Origin: Hanleya hanleyi
Lineage: Eukaryota; Mollusca; Polyplacophora; Lepidopleurida; Hanleyidae
Direction: 5' to 3'
Assembly (NCBI GenBank): GCA_036873755.1
Contig: JAVTVY010057121.1
Coordinates: 124,001 to 188,000 of the forward strand
Length of the DNA stretch: 64,000 bases
Positions 1 through 11,419 of the stretch are shown here, one piece after another. The stretch's first letter is position 1, and each line of letters begins with the position of its first letter. Both the position numbers and the translations under genes were made by a program. The notes below the pieces were generated by a model. That model ran no database searches. It was not told the origin of the DNA and saw only the letters and a list, made by a program, of their open reading frames with translations.

Positions 1-312
1 CTTGAAATTCCTCCGTGTCAGGTGTAGGTATGTAGGGGAATATAAATGGCTAACAATGATAAGTTCCGGGACTTATATATATACGGCGATAACATTGCGA
101 CTGACTCTCCAGATATATATGCAAATCAATAAATCCATATGACTGAACTTCACATTTTGTGCGCACCTCCCCTTAATAGCAGAAAGCCAATCACTTGATG
201 AATTGAAGCACACAATTGACATCCAACAAAAGTAAATCGCTCATATATTACGGAAATGTTGGCAGAAATATGTGATATCGTGCATATTTATTAGCAGACG
301 ATTCAAATACAT
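1..312. repeat. Segmental duplication A, left part
   Basis: This block is closely similar, in the same orientation, to 39530-39845. Both open with 'cttgaaattcctcc' and share 'aatggctaacaatgataagt' and 'aagccaatcacttgatgaat'. Differences are scattered substitutions and small indels. The alignment breaks at about 313 and resumes at 2263, whereas the partner copy is continuous there, so 313-2262 is an insertion relative to the partner. No coding frame is conserved. Confidence 0.85.
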
Positions 313-452
313 GAGCATTGTGACTAACGTCACAGGACCTATGAAGTAGGGTAGGCATTAGAACTCCGACGCGAACTGAACTCTTGGAAATCCCCACCCC
401 CAGTTGAAATCCTGCCTATATTAAGATGGGTACTGCCCAAGTCAGAATCACC
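313..452 (+). repeat. Foldback left arm, part 1
   Basis: The segment is the reverse complement of about 2790-2945. Both contain 'gaagtagggtaggcatta' and 'aagtcagaatcacc' when read in the same sense. The left arm is cut after 'aatcacc' at about 452 by a 1.6-kb insertion and continues at 2066. Confidence 0.8.
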
Positions 453-2065
453 AACTCGAAGTATGTGCTCATATTTTCACATCATGATCAAAGTTACTTT
501 ATCTAGTTAAATTCTACTCAAAGAAAACAAATTAAGACCCTTTAAACATGCCGTCAATGCCAGATGTTCAGTTCTATACAGCTGTAGATCAGGGCTCTGG
601 GGGCATATATCATGTTTCCATACACTTGATGCACGTAACAGCAAAAACAAAGCCTCCTTGAACAACCTATCTGTGTACAGGTACATGTAACTCTCAAATG
701 TAACTCTCAAAAGAAAACAATTCGCGCTAGGAAGGCCTTTTTATTAAGCTAATTTTGTTATGTATGGGCCTACTTAGATTCAATAATTGTCACGAAATTT
801 CTTTGATTATATCTTAATTGCAACCATGCTTGTTCCTCAAACCTGACCTGCTTGAGATATGTACATGTATAACACACTTTCATTTGAGAGTCCAGACATT
901 CCATCATTCATGTGAACAAATTGTACTCAACATGGAATAATTAAATTCACACTACCAAATAGTTCACCAGCTGTTAGTTTTGAGGCCATTTCTACAGTAT
1001 CAGTACTGTGTTACTATCTGTAGCAGTTGAAACCCAGTAAAACTTAAACAATTAAAACCAGTAAAAAAATTTGTCTGTTGAATAACAGAAAATATGGTAT
1101 GGAGATTTGAATGAGCAAACTACTAAACAGCTTACATGATACCAACAAAATGTCCCAACACAAGCTGATAAATTCCTTGGGTGGCTTGCAGGATGGCTTT
1201 GTTTCACCTTCAGTAAACTTTTATCATTGTTGCTCACACAGACTAATCTAAAGGATGATACCACATCTTTCTTTGTTCTACTGGGTTATTGCACCAGGCT
1301 GACTTAATTGATTGATGTAGGATATTTCACAACCAGTGGGCAATTTGACCTGAATTTGAAGCCTGATGTGGTCTGTGATGAAATGTTTGGATGTGAAATA
1401 GGATACACGTTAAAGGCCACAGTTTACATATATCTATAACAATATACTGAATTGTGTGTATTGAGGATGGCAAGTTGGTAATAGCAGTGTAGATAAATGC
1501 ACTAACAAATGATGGAAAATTAGCATTTCCTATTTCATACAGGCTTGCCTGCTATAGATAATGGCTAAATCATGTGATAAGCTGGGAAAACCCCAAAATC
1601 CAGTAATATCAAAACTATAGAGACTATAGATGCTGTCCAGACCGGGGAACAAAATAGGTCGATGACAATTTCCGGAAGATAAATAACACTTTGTTATGGT
1701 GGTTGTGCAATAGTGATAGTGCTATAGCCCGGACGTCTTTAATGCGCGGATGTCGGATAGCACAGTGGTAAATTTAACAGAACTATGAGAAGGTAAATGT
1801 ACATTTTCATTACTATGCTTATTGCATCAGCTTGCGCTTTCAGCTTGGGACCTTCCACTATTAGACTAAATTCACTCATTTATCCATTGGTTAAATGGGC
1901 CCCGTTTACACAAAGTATTGACCGGACTGAAAGTCGCTTAACTTCGCTGATTTTACCAGAACCGGTGTGTCGTGATATGCCGCATCAGGGAACCTTCAAA
2001 CGCCACAGTGAAACATACAGCCAAGGGTTCCCGATGGGCATGACGGTGCACTCGCTGAGCCATCA
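453..2065. other. 1.6-kb insertion splitting the foldback left arm; no gene seen
   Basis: This stretch lies between the two parts of the left foldback arm and has no counterpart in the right arm. Frames are short and unrecognised. The only identifiable piece is a 5S-like SINE head on the minus strand near its right end. I saw no terminal inverted repeats that would define it as one element. Confidence 0.5.
1897..1983 (-). repeat. Decayed 5S rRNA-derived SINE head
   Basis: Read on the minus strand the segment follows the 5S rRNA order: 'acaccggttctgg', then 'gcgaagttaagcgac', then 'ggtcaatactt'. Functional 5S genes carry matching 'caccggttctcgtc', 'cgaagttaagcaacg' and 'agtacttgga' blocks. 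It is too diverged to be a working 5S gene. A better-preserved relative lies at 44263-44492. No clear SINE body or tail can be traced beyond the head. Confidence 0.55.
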
Positions 2066-2262
2066 ATAAATAATAAAAAAAATAATTATGAATCAAATTT
2101 TCATCAGAATTCGGTCAGCTCAGAACTTGCTCGTAACAATGCCCTAATGCACGTTCATGCCAAAAATCAAGGTTCTAATATCAACGGTTCTCCTTATTTT
2201 GCCGACGAAAGGATTCGGATGGACTGACTGACTGACTCACTCACTCATTACCGGACAATTTG
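2066..2262 (+). repeat. Foldback left arm, part 2
   Basis: The segment is the reverse complement of about 2614-2790. Shared sequence includes 'atgcacgttcatgccaaaaa' and 'ccgacgaaagga'. It includes a short (actg/actc)n simple repeat at 2222-2250 that is absent from the right arm. With 313-452 it forms the left arm of an inverted repeat that flanks 2263-2613. Confidence 0.8.
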
Positions 2263-2613
2263 CGATCTGTAGCCTACTTCGTAGAAATAATAAAGCGCCT
2301 GTTTCAAAGCGACGTCCAAGGACTTATAAGATGCACAATCAGTCAAAATATCTATTCTCTTGTTCTGCTATCGGAAATTAGCAATAAGATTGATGGAGTA
2401 TATGATGAATTGTATCAGGTGCGCAAAATGTTGGATACTCGGGTCGGACGTCCGCAGTGAGCTTCTACTAATTCAACATGAGCACACGGTACAGAGACCC
2501 TGTTGTCAGTTTACTCTGTCGGTGTCACTCTCTGTGGCCTATTAGGCTGTTGACGCTGGTCCATTGGACTGGGTTGTAAACCGAAAAAGCTATATTCAAT
2601 GCTTTTTCAATTG
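2263..2613. repeat. Segmental duplication A, right part
   Basis: The block matches 39845-40225 in direct orientation, including 'gatgaattgtatcaggtgcg'. A 66-residue frame here (2260-2460) and a 90-residue frame in the partner overlap, but the differences in the shared part ('DELYQVR' region) are mostly amino-acid changing, so I do not call a gene. Confidence 0.8.
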
Positions 2614-2945
2614 CTCTCGTGTGCAATTTGTCTGGTAATGAGTCCATCCGAGTCCTTTCGTCGGCAAAATAAGGAAAACCGTTGATATTAGAACCTTGAT
2701 TTTTGGCATGAACGTGCATTAGGGGACTGTTGCCAGCAAGTTCTGGGTTGACTTACTTTTGATGAAAATTTCTGATTATTTTTTTATGAAAATCACTGGT
2801 GATTCTGACTTGGGCTGTGCCCATTTTAATATCGGCAGGATTTAAACTTGAGGGGGGGGGGGGGTTCCAAAAGTTCAGTACGCGTCGGAGTCCTAATGCC
2901 TACCCTACTTCGTAGCTTCTGTGACGTTAGTCACACGACTCATGT
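2614..2945 (-). repeat. Foldback right arm
   Basis: This is the inverted partner of 313-452 plus 2066-2262. It holds a run of 12-13 G at about 2850 where the left arm has only a short C-rich stretch. The arm is absent from the partner duplication near 40225, so it is an insertion specific to this copy. Confidence 0.8.
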
Positions 2946-3590
2946 TATTAATGGGGAAACATTTACATTTCCCCTTTGTTGCGCGTCTTTGAACGGAAAT
3001 ACACACTGTAATATCAGGAAGGCAGTGTGCTATCTGATTCACTATATCACTGTGACCAATTGCCATAAGCAGGAATAATAATATTGAGGTCAGGGATCCC
3101 AAGTTAGTGTGTTTCTGTTATGTATTTTGCTATCGTTTGGTATGATAAGATAATTAGAGTGATCAAGTATCCGTATGCATACAGAATCCGAGTTTTTTCA
3201 ACTGAAATAATTACAGGCGAGTGAAGGATAGATGAATAAATGAATCACTGGACTAATGGAGCATTTCATACTACCATAAAACCAAGATGGTCACCGGTCA
3301 TGCGAACACATCGACTAGACAATTATTGATCTCATGACGATTTAAATCCCTGCTGGACTGTAGATAACAAATTGTCAAATCTCGTCTTGAGTTGATTCTT
3401 CCACGATACACTATTTTGACAGTGATCGCTTGTCGGCCAATGCATGTCAGTAGCGCACATGAAATGTTTATACAAATGGTCGCCATGTGTGTATCAAAGA
3501 TTGAGACACCCTGCAGGCGATTAGAAAGCAGCAAAGGAATCCGAGGCTATATTCTGGAATAATCCGCGGAGTGTATATCGACAACATTGA
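2946..3590. repeat. Segmental duplication C
   Basis: The block matches about 46996-47590 in direct orientation. Shared stretches include 'tttggtatgataagataatt', 'gatgaataaatgaatcactg' and 'ggtcatgcgaacac'. Similarity stops just after 'gtgtatatcgac' in both. Together with duplication A it shows one ancestral block duplicated about 39-44 kb apart, with different insertions between A and C in each copy. Confidence 0.85.
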
Positions 3591-4282
3591 TAATAGATAA
3601 AGTAGCAATCAAATTTGCGTGAACTTCCGCACACTCGTTTCTCATAACTTCATCATCGAATTTTATTGGGCAAGTTATCCATCTACGACAGTATGAAAAT
3701 ATAAAACAATGAATGTAGTTATGTAAACATTGACCATAGTAGATATAGTGTTACTCCATCGGCGCACTAGTAGCCCACTTAACGAGACTCCGCATATTCA
3801 GTGATAGTCAAATATTGTCAAATTAGTTTATGAAAGGCGCTAAACCTGTTACTGTTCTTGCCTATGGATAAGCTGATTCACATAGACAATGGCATTGGCG
3901 CTTATATGAGCAGCAGCATTTCATTCTCGATACATCCGGAAGGCGGCGGTCCTCCCATTTCCCCAGTAAATAACCTGTATAAATATACAGATCTGAGTGG
4001 ATGACAATGTTGTATTTGCCCACGTCGCCCGGGGTAATATAAATTCCATTTGACAAATTGTGTTTCCGAAGATAATATAGAACCTTAGTTACATGTATTC
4101 TGACCTGATATTACACTTGTTACATTGTTGTGTGTTTAACTGATGGACCCGGAAACTGCCACAGTTTTCAATACATATAAATAATGGGATTTTCAGAGCT
4201 GCGGAACCGATGAAACTACAGGTGATGTATCAAGAACACAGATTACACGCAATTATCCTTTGGGTTTCGCGCGTCAATAAGG

Positions 4283-4345
4283 GGTGAGTGAGTGAATAGG
4301 ATTTAACGTCGATTTCAACATTATTCCAGTCATATCGCGACAATA
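4283..4345. repeat. Short SINE/LINE-tail-like repeat
   Basis: 'gtgagtgagtgaat' is followed by 'ttaacgtcgatttcaacat' and 'ccagtcatatcgcgac'. The same string begins the 5S-type SINE at 44263, so this is probably a truncated tail of that family, plus strand here meaning antisense to the SINE. It has no counterpart in duplication D copy 2. Confidence 0.55.
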
Positions 4346-5031
4346 AATGTAGCATCTATTGGATGGATATGTGATCGTGAATATTATATCTCCATCGTAT
4401 GGTGTACTACATAGACCAAAATGGAATACCATGTACATGTAGGTATGGGAATAAATGGAGCAAATGTGTTCGGATTTTTCCGTTCTCATTTTCCGCCCGA
4501 TTGGAATTCGTGATGTCTAATGTAATGGTCTTTCGAGGATTCACGAAGAAATTCTGCTCGAGGAAGACTGCTTGAAACTGAATATCGGATCAATCGCAAT
4601 ATTGACATGAAACCACTAAGTGTTGAACATACTTGAAATAGTCAAATTGCTATTATCCACTCGTAGTGGCCATGTCTTCGTTTTCCAGCGAATTTCTCAA
4701 AATACGTGTATCTGGCGCCTATGCAGAAATTGTGACATGTATTCTTAAATGTGTCTCAAGGCCACAGAGAGGTCGATTTCGTCACTATCGGTGTAAAAGA
4801 ATGCATTCAATTCCAACTTGCCTACATGTATCCATGATCACAGATGAGGCGTCAAACTGCGTGTCTTTCTCTGAATTCACGACTACATAATACAGAACGG
4901 ATAACAAAGCGTACTCCATAAAGGATGAGCCCACCAACGGCTGGACCGGTTAGATTATTTGTCATTGTGTAAACGCTGGACGGCAAGTTGAAATCGTCGA
5001 CGTCTGCCGGGTTAGATCCTGATAATTTGTA

Positions 5032-5053
5032 AGAGCGCTAACTTTAGCGCTCT
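5032..5053. other. Perfect 9-bp hairpin
   Basis: 'agagcgcta', loop 'actt', 'tagcgctct'. No flanking signal was recognised; function unknown. Confidence 0.5.
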
Positions 5054-6238
5054 GGAAAAACCTTCACACTGCTTGGGTTATAATCTCCAGGTTAATGCCA
5101 TGGTAATGTCATAGTCAAACGAAAGACATACACATACACAACGGGGTTCATCAATATGAAATTGACGTGTGCGTCTTCTCGGTCAAGGAAAACAGTCCCG
5201 ATATCGTGGAGAGCAATGCAAAATGTATACTGCATGCTGTATTCTTACTACTTTTTCCAACAAAGACAAGCGGTTCAAATAATAAAGCGATTTTAGTCTT
5301 CTCATATCTGCAAGTATGCTGTCCTATGAACCTAAGAGACCAATACTTACCTCGGCCGTCGGCCTCGGTGAATATTGCTCTCTCAAGTCTGCGAAAACAC
5401 ACACTGGCCTCATCTACAGGCTGTAATTGTACACTACAATGCTACCCTGTCATTGAACATGACTTGCCAACCAATTCCTGAGAGAGTTGATCCTATGAAA
5501 CGTTATGAAAGTTGTAAAAGTCCATTGTCGCGTATATTTCTTAATCAAGTAGCTCCGTTTTATTGCCACTATATCAGCCCCAACTGGTGGTCGTTTGGTT
5601 GATTGTCCTCGCTGGTAGGGAAACAAATATTAATTAAGGTTTTCAACTCCATGACATATTGAGAAGACGGTGTTATCGCCGAGAAAAATTGCCCTGTACT
5701 AGGACACAGTGAATCAGCACGACCATTTGGAACTGCCACTGGCCGTCGAAGCCAGGTGGTGGAGGAACCAACATCATCAGTGGCACAGTAGGCTGGAAAG
5801 AGCGGAGTTTCATACATACTTTTCAAGTTTATTCCCTCGTGGAAGAAGACAATGCTAAAAGTTTTAATAGCAATGAAGTTCTCATTACACCGTATTCATC
5901 TACAGCTGGGAAACGTTTGTGCAAACAGAAATTAGACATTAAAGCATCTTATCTACATTTGAACCAACCGGTGGTATTTTTCACGCCGATTTTACATATT
6001 TTCCATATATGTTAAAATGAAAATATCCAACCAAAGACTCTAATAGCACAAAGTGGTGTTTTTGAGAATGTTTGGATAAGTGTATTAAATATGTTTTAAT
6101 TACCGGCATATCTCACTGTGTATTCATTTCTTTGTTGATATTAGCAATAATAAACTGCGATATTCATGCACACTTATTTAAAATGTGAGGTGTCGAGAGC
6201 TTATTAATTTTCCTTCATGTAGTATCCGTAAATATATA

Positions 6239-7763
6239 CACCTGGAAAAAAGTTAACACCCCCATGCACATTTACAAAGGTGTATGTATTGGTCGCTATC
6301 AGAGGTGTACACGCACAGTAAGTTTGTAAAACTGTATGCTATCATGTAAGGTCATGTTCTGGCTACAAGAAAACACAATAATGACCGTTTTCTTTATCAT
6401 TTTAATGATCGCACTGGCGTACCAAAAAAGTAATTGTTTGAGCTAAAAATGATACCCGTTACAAGTATGGAGCTGGAGAGTCATCTAAGGAATGGATGAA
6501 AAGTCATTTGTAACAAGGGAAAGTTTTCCAATTCAATATCTGGTATATCCTCCACGTGCTTCGATAACTGCCTTTACCCGGCGTCGCATCCCCCCAGTCA
6601 ATCGTCGTATCCGTTGCATAGGAAACTGTCGCCATTCCTGGTACAAAGCTGCTTCCAACTCACGCAGATTTTGTACTGGAGGTTCACGTGCTTGTATTCG
6701 ACGCCCAAGAATGTCCCAAATGTGCCCCAGAGGTTTCAGATCAGGACTCATGTCGGGCCAAGGAAGATTAGTCACTGCATTAATCCGAATGAATGCTGTC
6801 ACTGCACGAGAACGGTGCGGTCTAGCTTTGTCATCCATAAACACAGGTCTGGTAGCCAGATGATGGTTATCAGAATGGGGGCAACGACTGGGGCAAGGAC
6901 ATCCCAGATGTACTGATCGCCATTCAGATTTCCACTTATTGTTACCATGTCAAGCTAACAGTCATAAAAGACAGCCCCACACCATTACCGAACCCCCACC
7001 AAAGACAACTGTCGGTTTTATGTTTCTTGGTGTATATGATGTATTTGGCTGCCTCCAAACTCTCATGCGTCCATCGGTTACATGAAGAAGGAACCGGCTT
7101 TCATCCGACCAATAACTTCCTCGCCAACTCCTCAGATTCCAGTGGTGTCGTGCTATACATCCAGGCCGAACGTACTAGTTGGTGATGATCACTCAGGAGA
7201 GGACGTTTGATGACCCTTCTGGTCCGATACCTGGCACTTCTCAGGAGAAAAGGCGATTTGGCAACCAGAGGTTCTTCGGAACAGTACTTGTGGCAAATGG
7301 ATCTCGTCGAATTAGCCTCAGAGGTGCCCTGTCTTGACGTTGTGATGTCACCCGGGTTCGCCATTGGTTTGCCTGTGTTTCCTCACCAGACGGCTGATAA
7401 CTGTGTAGTGGATATTGAGTTGACGACCAATTGCTTTAAAGGACATACCGGTTGAATGCATACCAATAATTTGCCATCTCTGTGCATCTGATATCTTTCT
7501 TCGTGCCATGGTGACAGTTAAAGATTGAATATAGTAACCCATGCACATTAAATACCGAAATATGGAGCGTGCACACACTGCATTTGGGAAAATTTTCCAC
7601 ATGCTTCTCATGATATTTTTTCTTGTCATTTTCCATGGAGGACGTTCGTCACCATTTGTTGGATCATCATTATTTTCATACCTACCACCAGACACAGGCT
7701 AAAGCTTAACATTGGTGTGTAACTAGTCATTATATTAGGGGGTGCTTAACTTTTTTCCAGGTG
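6239..7763 (-). mobile_element. Tc1-like DNA transposon, inactive
   Basis: The 1525-bp element has inverted termini starting CACCTGGAAAAAAGTTAA on both ends (about 25 bp, with one indel) and is flanked by TA at 6237-6238 and 7764-7765, the target site of Tc1/mariner elements. Its only gene, a broken transposase, runs on the minus strand. It sits in segmental duplication D copy 1 and is missing from copy 2, so it inserted after that duplication. Confidence 0.93.
6533..7509 (-). pseudogene. Tc1-like transposase, broken
   Basis: Known Tc1 transposases bind the inverted termini through N-terminal helix-turn-helix domains and cut with a DDE/D catalytic triad. Here the N-terminus starts at 7509 with 'MARRKISDAQRWQIIG' and the helix-turn-helix 'SFKAIGRQLNIHYTVISRLV'. 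A later frame holds 'RRVIKRPLLSDHHQ' and 'WSDESRF' with the first catalytic Asp. The C-terminal frame (6844 to 6533) holds 'MDDKARPHRSRAV' with the second Asp and ends in the family-typical 'RGGYTRY'. The third acidic residue is lost: the family motif P-I-E-H reads 'PLGHIWD', one transition away (GAG to GGG). At least two frameshifts or gaps separate the frames, between 7360 and 7100 and around 6960-6850. The protein cannot be active. Confidence 0.9.
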
Positions 7764-8189
7764 TATATTATATAAAACTCAACTTTGTCGATTGAATAAC
7801 CCGGATGTTACGTGTTAGTTGATAATGACTGTGAAGCGCATTACCATTTTTTTTCATCCGAAGAGAACACTCTGCCTTTAACAGATAAAAACTCGGTTCC
7901 CAAATCGATTTGCTGCAAAGAATGTGTACTGTTTGCATCGGACTGGTCGTCAGTCGCTTCGAGGTGAAAATACTTTAGTATTAGGTAAAATCGAACAAGG
8001 ATTATACCCAGAATTGCTCGATGGCTTGGTACACTGAAGGGCTAATGGTCTCTAGTCTGACATTGAATACCATGAATACTCGGACGTTAATTTCAGGCTG
8101 CAAGAATTCAATTGGATGCTTGTTTATACACCAACGTGTTGCCCTTCATGCATTCATGGGTAAACGAATCAAATCAGCAAATTGCTGAT

Positions 8190-8640
8190 TTGAGATGAAG
8201 TATAGAAGGGGAAAAAATCTCTTGTATAACACAAAAATAAATCGAGAAGATTCATTATCTGTCAAAATATCAATTCACATAATGCCTGTCTGCAAGAGTT
8301 GTGCTAAATCCGGTTTGATCCTTTGGAAATAGGAAACTTCTTCATAATGATACATTAAATAATGGACAAGCATCCCTCGTAACGCTATATAAAACTTGAA
8401 TGGAGAAGCCATTCGTTGTCACGCTGCAAAGGCTTTATGAAAGTTTCTCAGCATTCGGAAAATAATGAATGTTTCAAATCTCCATCCTATTAGGATGTTC
8501 AGATGTCGTCGAGTATCTGGTTTAGAACAGCCCAAACCACTTCCTAGGCATTGTCCTAATTTCCTGGACAATTGCATGTGAACTGAACAGAAACTGGTAC
8601 GCCAGAGGCCCACGTCAAATTCTACTTGAAATTCAAGGAT
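8190..8640. repeat. 450-bp unit E, copy 1 (right end of duplication D)
   Basis: This unit occurs once here and twice in tandem in duplication D copy 2 (16930-17335 and 17336-17800). Shared strings include 'ataatgcctgtc', 'gcttgatcctctgga' variants and 'cacttcct'. No product is evident. Confidence 0.7.
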
Positions 8641-9089
8641 ACATTTTGTTGTTGTTGCTGGTTATTTTATCCTTGCAAACGACAGTATAAATATAACAAT
8701 TCGATAATTTGAAATCAGGAAGATGTCAACAGTTGCCATCTGACTTATGATACCATTGTGGCAAGAAGGAAAATATCACTGGGCAAGTGATCATTGTAAG
8801 ACAGTGTGAAAATATATCAGATAACAAGTGTCTGGTCCGTCGTTCATAATTCAGCCGTCGCCCATTAAAGAATTTCCGTGTCCATAATCCTTTTCCATAT
8901 AACAGCATTAGCACCAACTTCAAAAAGACAATCATAGTATACACAAAAATAGGCTAATTTCCTGCAAGAGAGAAGCGGTCAACAGTTTCCAATGATGTCG
9001 GCAAGACATCACGATGTTCCAAAAATATCAACTACGTATCGTTGATAAGTATTCTTAGTCCATATGATATTCTTTGTAAATGGTCATCT

Positions 9090-9735
9090 AGAGAATGATG
9101 TATGTCAGTCAAGCTTTGATTGTGAATGTTCATATGAGCACCATGAGGGTCTTGAAGTACATGGGTTCGTACGGCCTCTCGCCCCGGGTTAAGCGGAAGT
9201 AGACAAAAGTTACGATACGTAACGCCATAGATCTTTCACGCTACGCTCGTAGTTTGCTATCATCCAAAATTTGAGAAACTTTGAGTGGAGGCGTTTGGTG
9301 GTATAGCCCTGTTTTATAAGTTTCTGCAGTAATGTTTTGTGACGTTGATTAAACTCGTCACATTTAGCACAAATGCTACTAGGTGAGATATGTATACGTA
9401 ATATGCAGGTCCCATTACTGGCATATTACTGTTCAGAAAGGGATAGTTTACGATGTCGAAATTGTAATCATCTCTTTTGTCAAAAAGTCGACGGGAGAGA
9501 AGGTCCGCTTCATTGGCACTATCTGTAGTTTAATTGAAATCCAGTAAAGGTATATATATTCTTGACTGTGCCATTTATATAGCGATTTACTACAAAGAGA
9601 AGATCGTCTATATAGCCTTTGATGAATGAGAAGGAACGGGGTTTGAAATGATCGGTTTTTGAAAGCGCCTACATATAGTCCTATTTATAAGAGAACCGAT
9701 ATAGGTCAGCCAGCAGCGGTGCACAATTAGTAGGG
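9090..9735 (-). pseudogene. Reverse transcriptase C-terminal part (PLE copy 1)
   Basis: Minus-strand reading starts at 'NCAPLLADLYRFSY', the segment after the RT primer-grip glycine motif. It continues through 'YIDD' (catalytic palm Asp pair) near 9615 and a 'YDKRDDYNFDIVN'-like stretch near 9470, and finishes with a basic tail near 9240. It parallels 27160-27640 and 59340-59818 codon by codon but has frameshifts. The downstream 9190-8826 matches the 3' UTR of the other copies. Confidence 0.75.
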
Positions 9736-10085
9736 GAGATTGGGGTACAGTGGGCCACGGAGCACAGTGGGACAAGCCATTTAGCTCCTATGTCAAGGAC
9801 TGGTATCACATTACATTATTATCAGCAGAAAGCCACCCCCCATTACAACTTCTATATTGATTACAAGTGAAAACTATCTTTGGTTAAAAACCAAGTTTTC
9901 AGCGCTACTTCATTGCCGGTTTGTTACTACTTAGAGAGGATGGACAAAGCTAGAACTTACTTATGTCGATTTATTATCTCAGATGTATGTATTAGTTGTT
10001 TTTTGTTTTCATAAAACAATATCATGCTCCTGGGGCAGAATGCTTTTGCCGGGGAAGACTGGGACAATAGTAATCAAATGATGAA
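9735..10085. other. Insert replacing the RT core of PLE copy 1
   Basis: This block begins with 'ggggagattggggtacagtg' and ends with 'gaagactgggacaatag', rich in 'acagtggg' motifs. It lies exactly between RT sequence 'NCAPLL' on one side and the region before the RT palm on the other, where copy 3 has 'DFSTLYTTIPH'. No terminal repeats were identified. Confidence 0.5.
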
Positions 10086-10459
10086 ATTTACTCTCACCCT
10101 AAAATGCTATTAAAGTGCATTCAACAATTAGTTTTAGAAAAAGTGGCGCAATACCTTCCCAAAAATGTTTTTACCTCCTGAAGAGCCCTCGTCAACAGGG
10201 TTGAAAGAAGCTTGGTGGTGCAGCATCTAGCATCAACTATGAATCTAGCTTTATATGATGATTTTTGCATTTTGGAAGTCCAGTATACTTTTGGTATGTC
10301 ATTATGATTGGTTGGAAGACAAATACCTATTTCCTTGAGAAACTATTTGTGATTGTTAAATAAATCTTCCAGAGTAAATGCAGTTTGGGAGTAAGTAAAC
10401 GTATTTAATGATATGTTTACACTCAATTCCTTAACCAGCACCTGGTAATAGTAATATAT

Positions 10460-10870
10460 ACATATGAATATTATATCATTTGGAGCTTTGTCTGCTGGGA
10501 CTATGACGATCGTTCTTTGGATATTTGCTAGAACTTTTTGCGAATTGAGGTTTCTCAGTACTTGTTTTGCTTGGGGAAGGGTACTTCTGTCAATATGGCG
10601 GATTGTTTCAACGACCTTGCTCTTGGTGAGGTCCAGCCAATCAGCTTAGACCTTTTTCTCGCTTAGACCAATCAATAACGTACTGTTCCAATGCAGAGAG
10701 GACTATCGTCTGTTCGGCCTTCAGATTAATTCTTCTCGGTTCTCTAAATTTAGGTCCCTTCATCAAGAGTGTTCTTAGGTCCTTATCGCCCACTATATCA
10801 AGGTTACCAGTCACAATATGTTGCGTGGTGAAAAGATAAAGTTCAACGATTCACAATCACATCTATAGCC
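10460..10870 (-). pseudogene. Penelope-like RT N-terminal region (PLE copy 1)
   Basis: Minus-strand translation gives 'HIVTGNLDIVGDKDLRTLL', 'KGPKFREPRRINL', a frameshift with a stop near 10650, then 'TIVIVPADKAPNDIIF'. These are the conserved blocks just upstream of the palm in the permuted Penelope-like family. A further +1 shift occurs near 10835, before 'CDCESLNF'. The 61-residue plus-strand frame at 10464-10649 is its antisense shadow. Confidence 0.8.
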
Positions 10871-10911
10871 TCCCGACGTGTATAAGTTCCAGTCAAACTT
10901 TTTGACAGCAT

Positions 10912-11419
10912 TTACGTGTATATGGCGAGATTCTGCTGGTGGACGTTTCGTCCCCGATGCCCGCCCAATGTACAGACCTTTCGGTCTTTGATATATGTTG
11001 GCACTATGGGAAGTTGATGCTGGGTCGACACCGGGCCTTACAGACTAGTCTTTTGTGTTAAATGCCGTCATTTTCATTTAACGACGATACAGCTCACCAA
11101 TCCCCAGTGTACAAGTTGTCACAGCGACACACCTCGCCAATTACTAATATACGAGTTGTTCGAGCATTTCCATCATAGCTCTCTAGATTTGTATCTAATA
11201 CTGCTTATGTCGGTGCTAGGGGCCGTGTGGTCATGTCATCCAAGTTGCCACATGAACAGGTACAATAAAAGCGTACCTGAGATACAACACATATCACGAA
11301 TCGTTAGATTCTTGGTGTGTACTTTGGAATAGGTTAACCAGAAGACTATACTGTGCAGTCATGTGGCTCTGTCAGTGTGTCGGCACCTCTTCCCGCTTCC
11401 CTTATATGCGTTGTAATTT
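10912..11419 (+). repeat. Rep500 copy a (head-to-tail pair)
   Basis: The unit runs from 'tggcgagattctgctggtgg' to 'cttatatgcgttgtaat' and is followed directly by a second unit. Inside are two 40-bp sub-repeats of 'cagctcaccaatccccagtg' type and the string 'gctaggggccgtgtg' followed by 'gaacaggtacaataaaagcg', which resembles the Penelope-like 3' UTR. The pair is antisense to its host PLE and splits the linker after 'PPCISYRYTKSKPPKYS'. Confidence 0.85.

Larger units (their letters stand above)
3821..8640. repeat. Segmental duplication D, copy 1
   Basis: The region aligns in order and orientation with 13720-17800. Anchor matches are near 3860/13740, 4020/13880, 4560/14440, 5660/15690, 5890/15950 and 8190-8640/17340-17790. 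Divergence is clearly higher than in duplication A. Copy 1 carries the Tc1-like element at 6239-7763; copy 2 carries a Rep500 insertion at 14703-14992 and a local doubling of its right end. Parts of the same block recur at 29215-29640 and 29880-30170. Frames inside are not preserved between copies. Confidence 0.7.

Noticed and set aside
2260..2460. Small conserved gene shared with 39807-40079
   Set aside because: The shared 'DELYQVR' segment comes from the segmental duplication. The differences inside the frame are mostly non-synonymous and the N-terminal parts do not correspond.
5569..5826. Duplicated minus-strand coding exon (partner 15623-15853)
   Set aside because: Both duplication-D copies keep a frame with 'PVAVxNxRxDxLC', but replacements outnumber silent changes and the frames diverge after the shared part.
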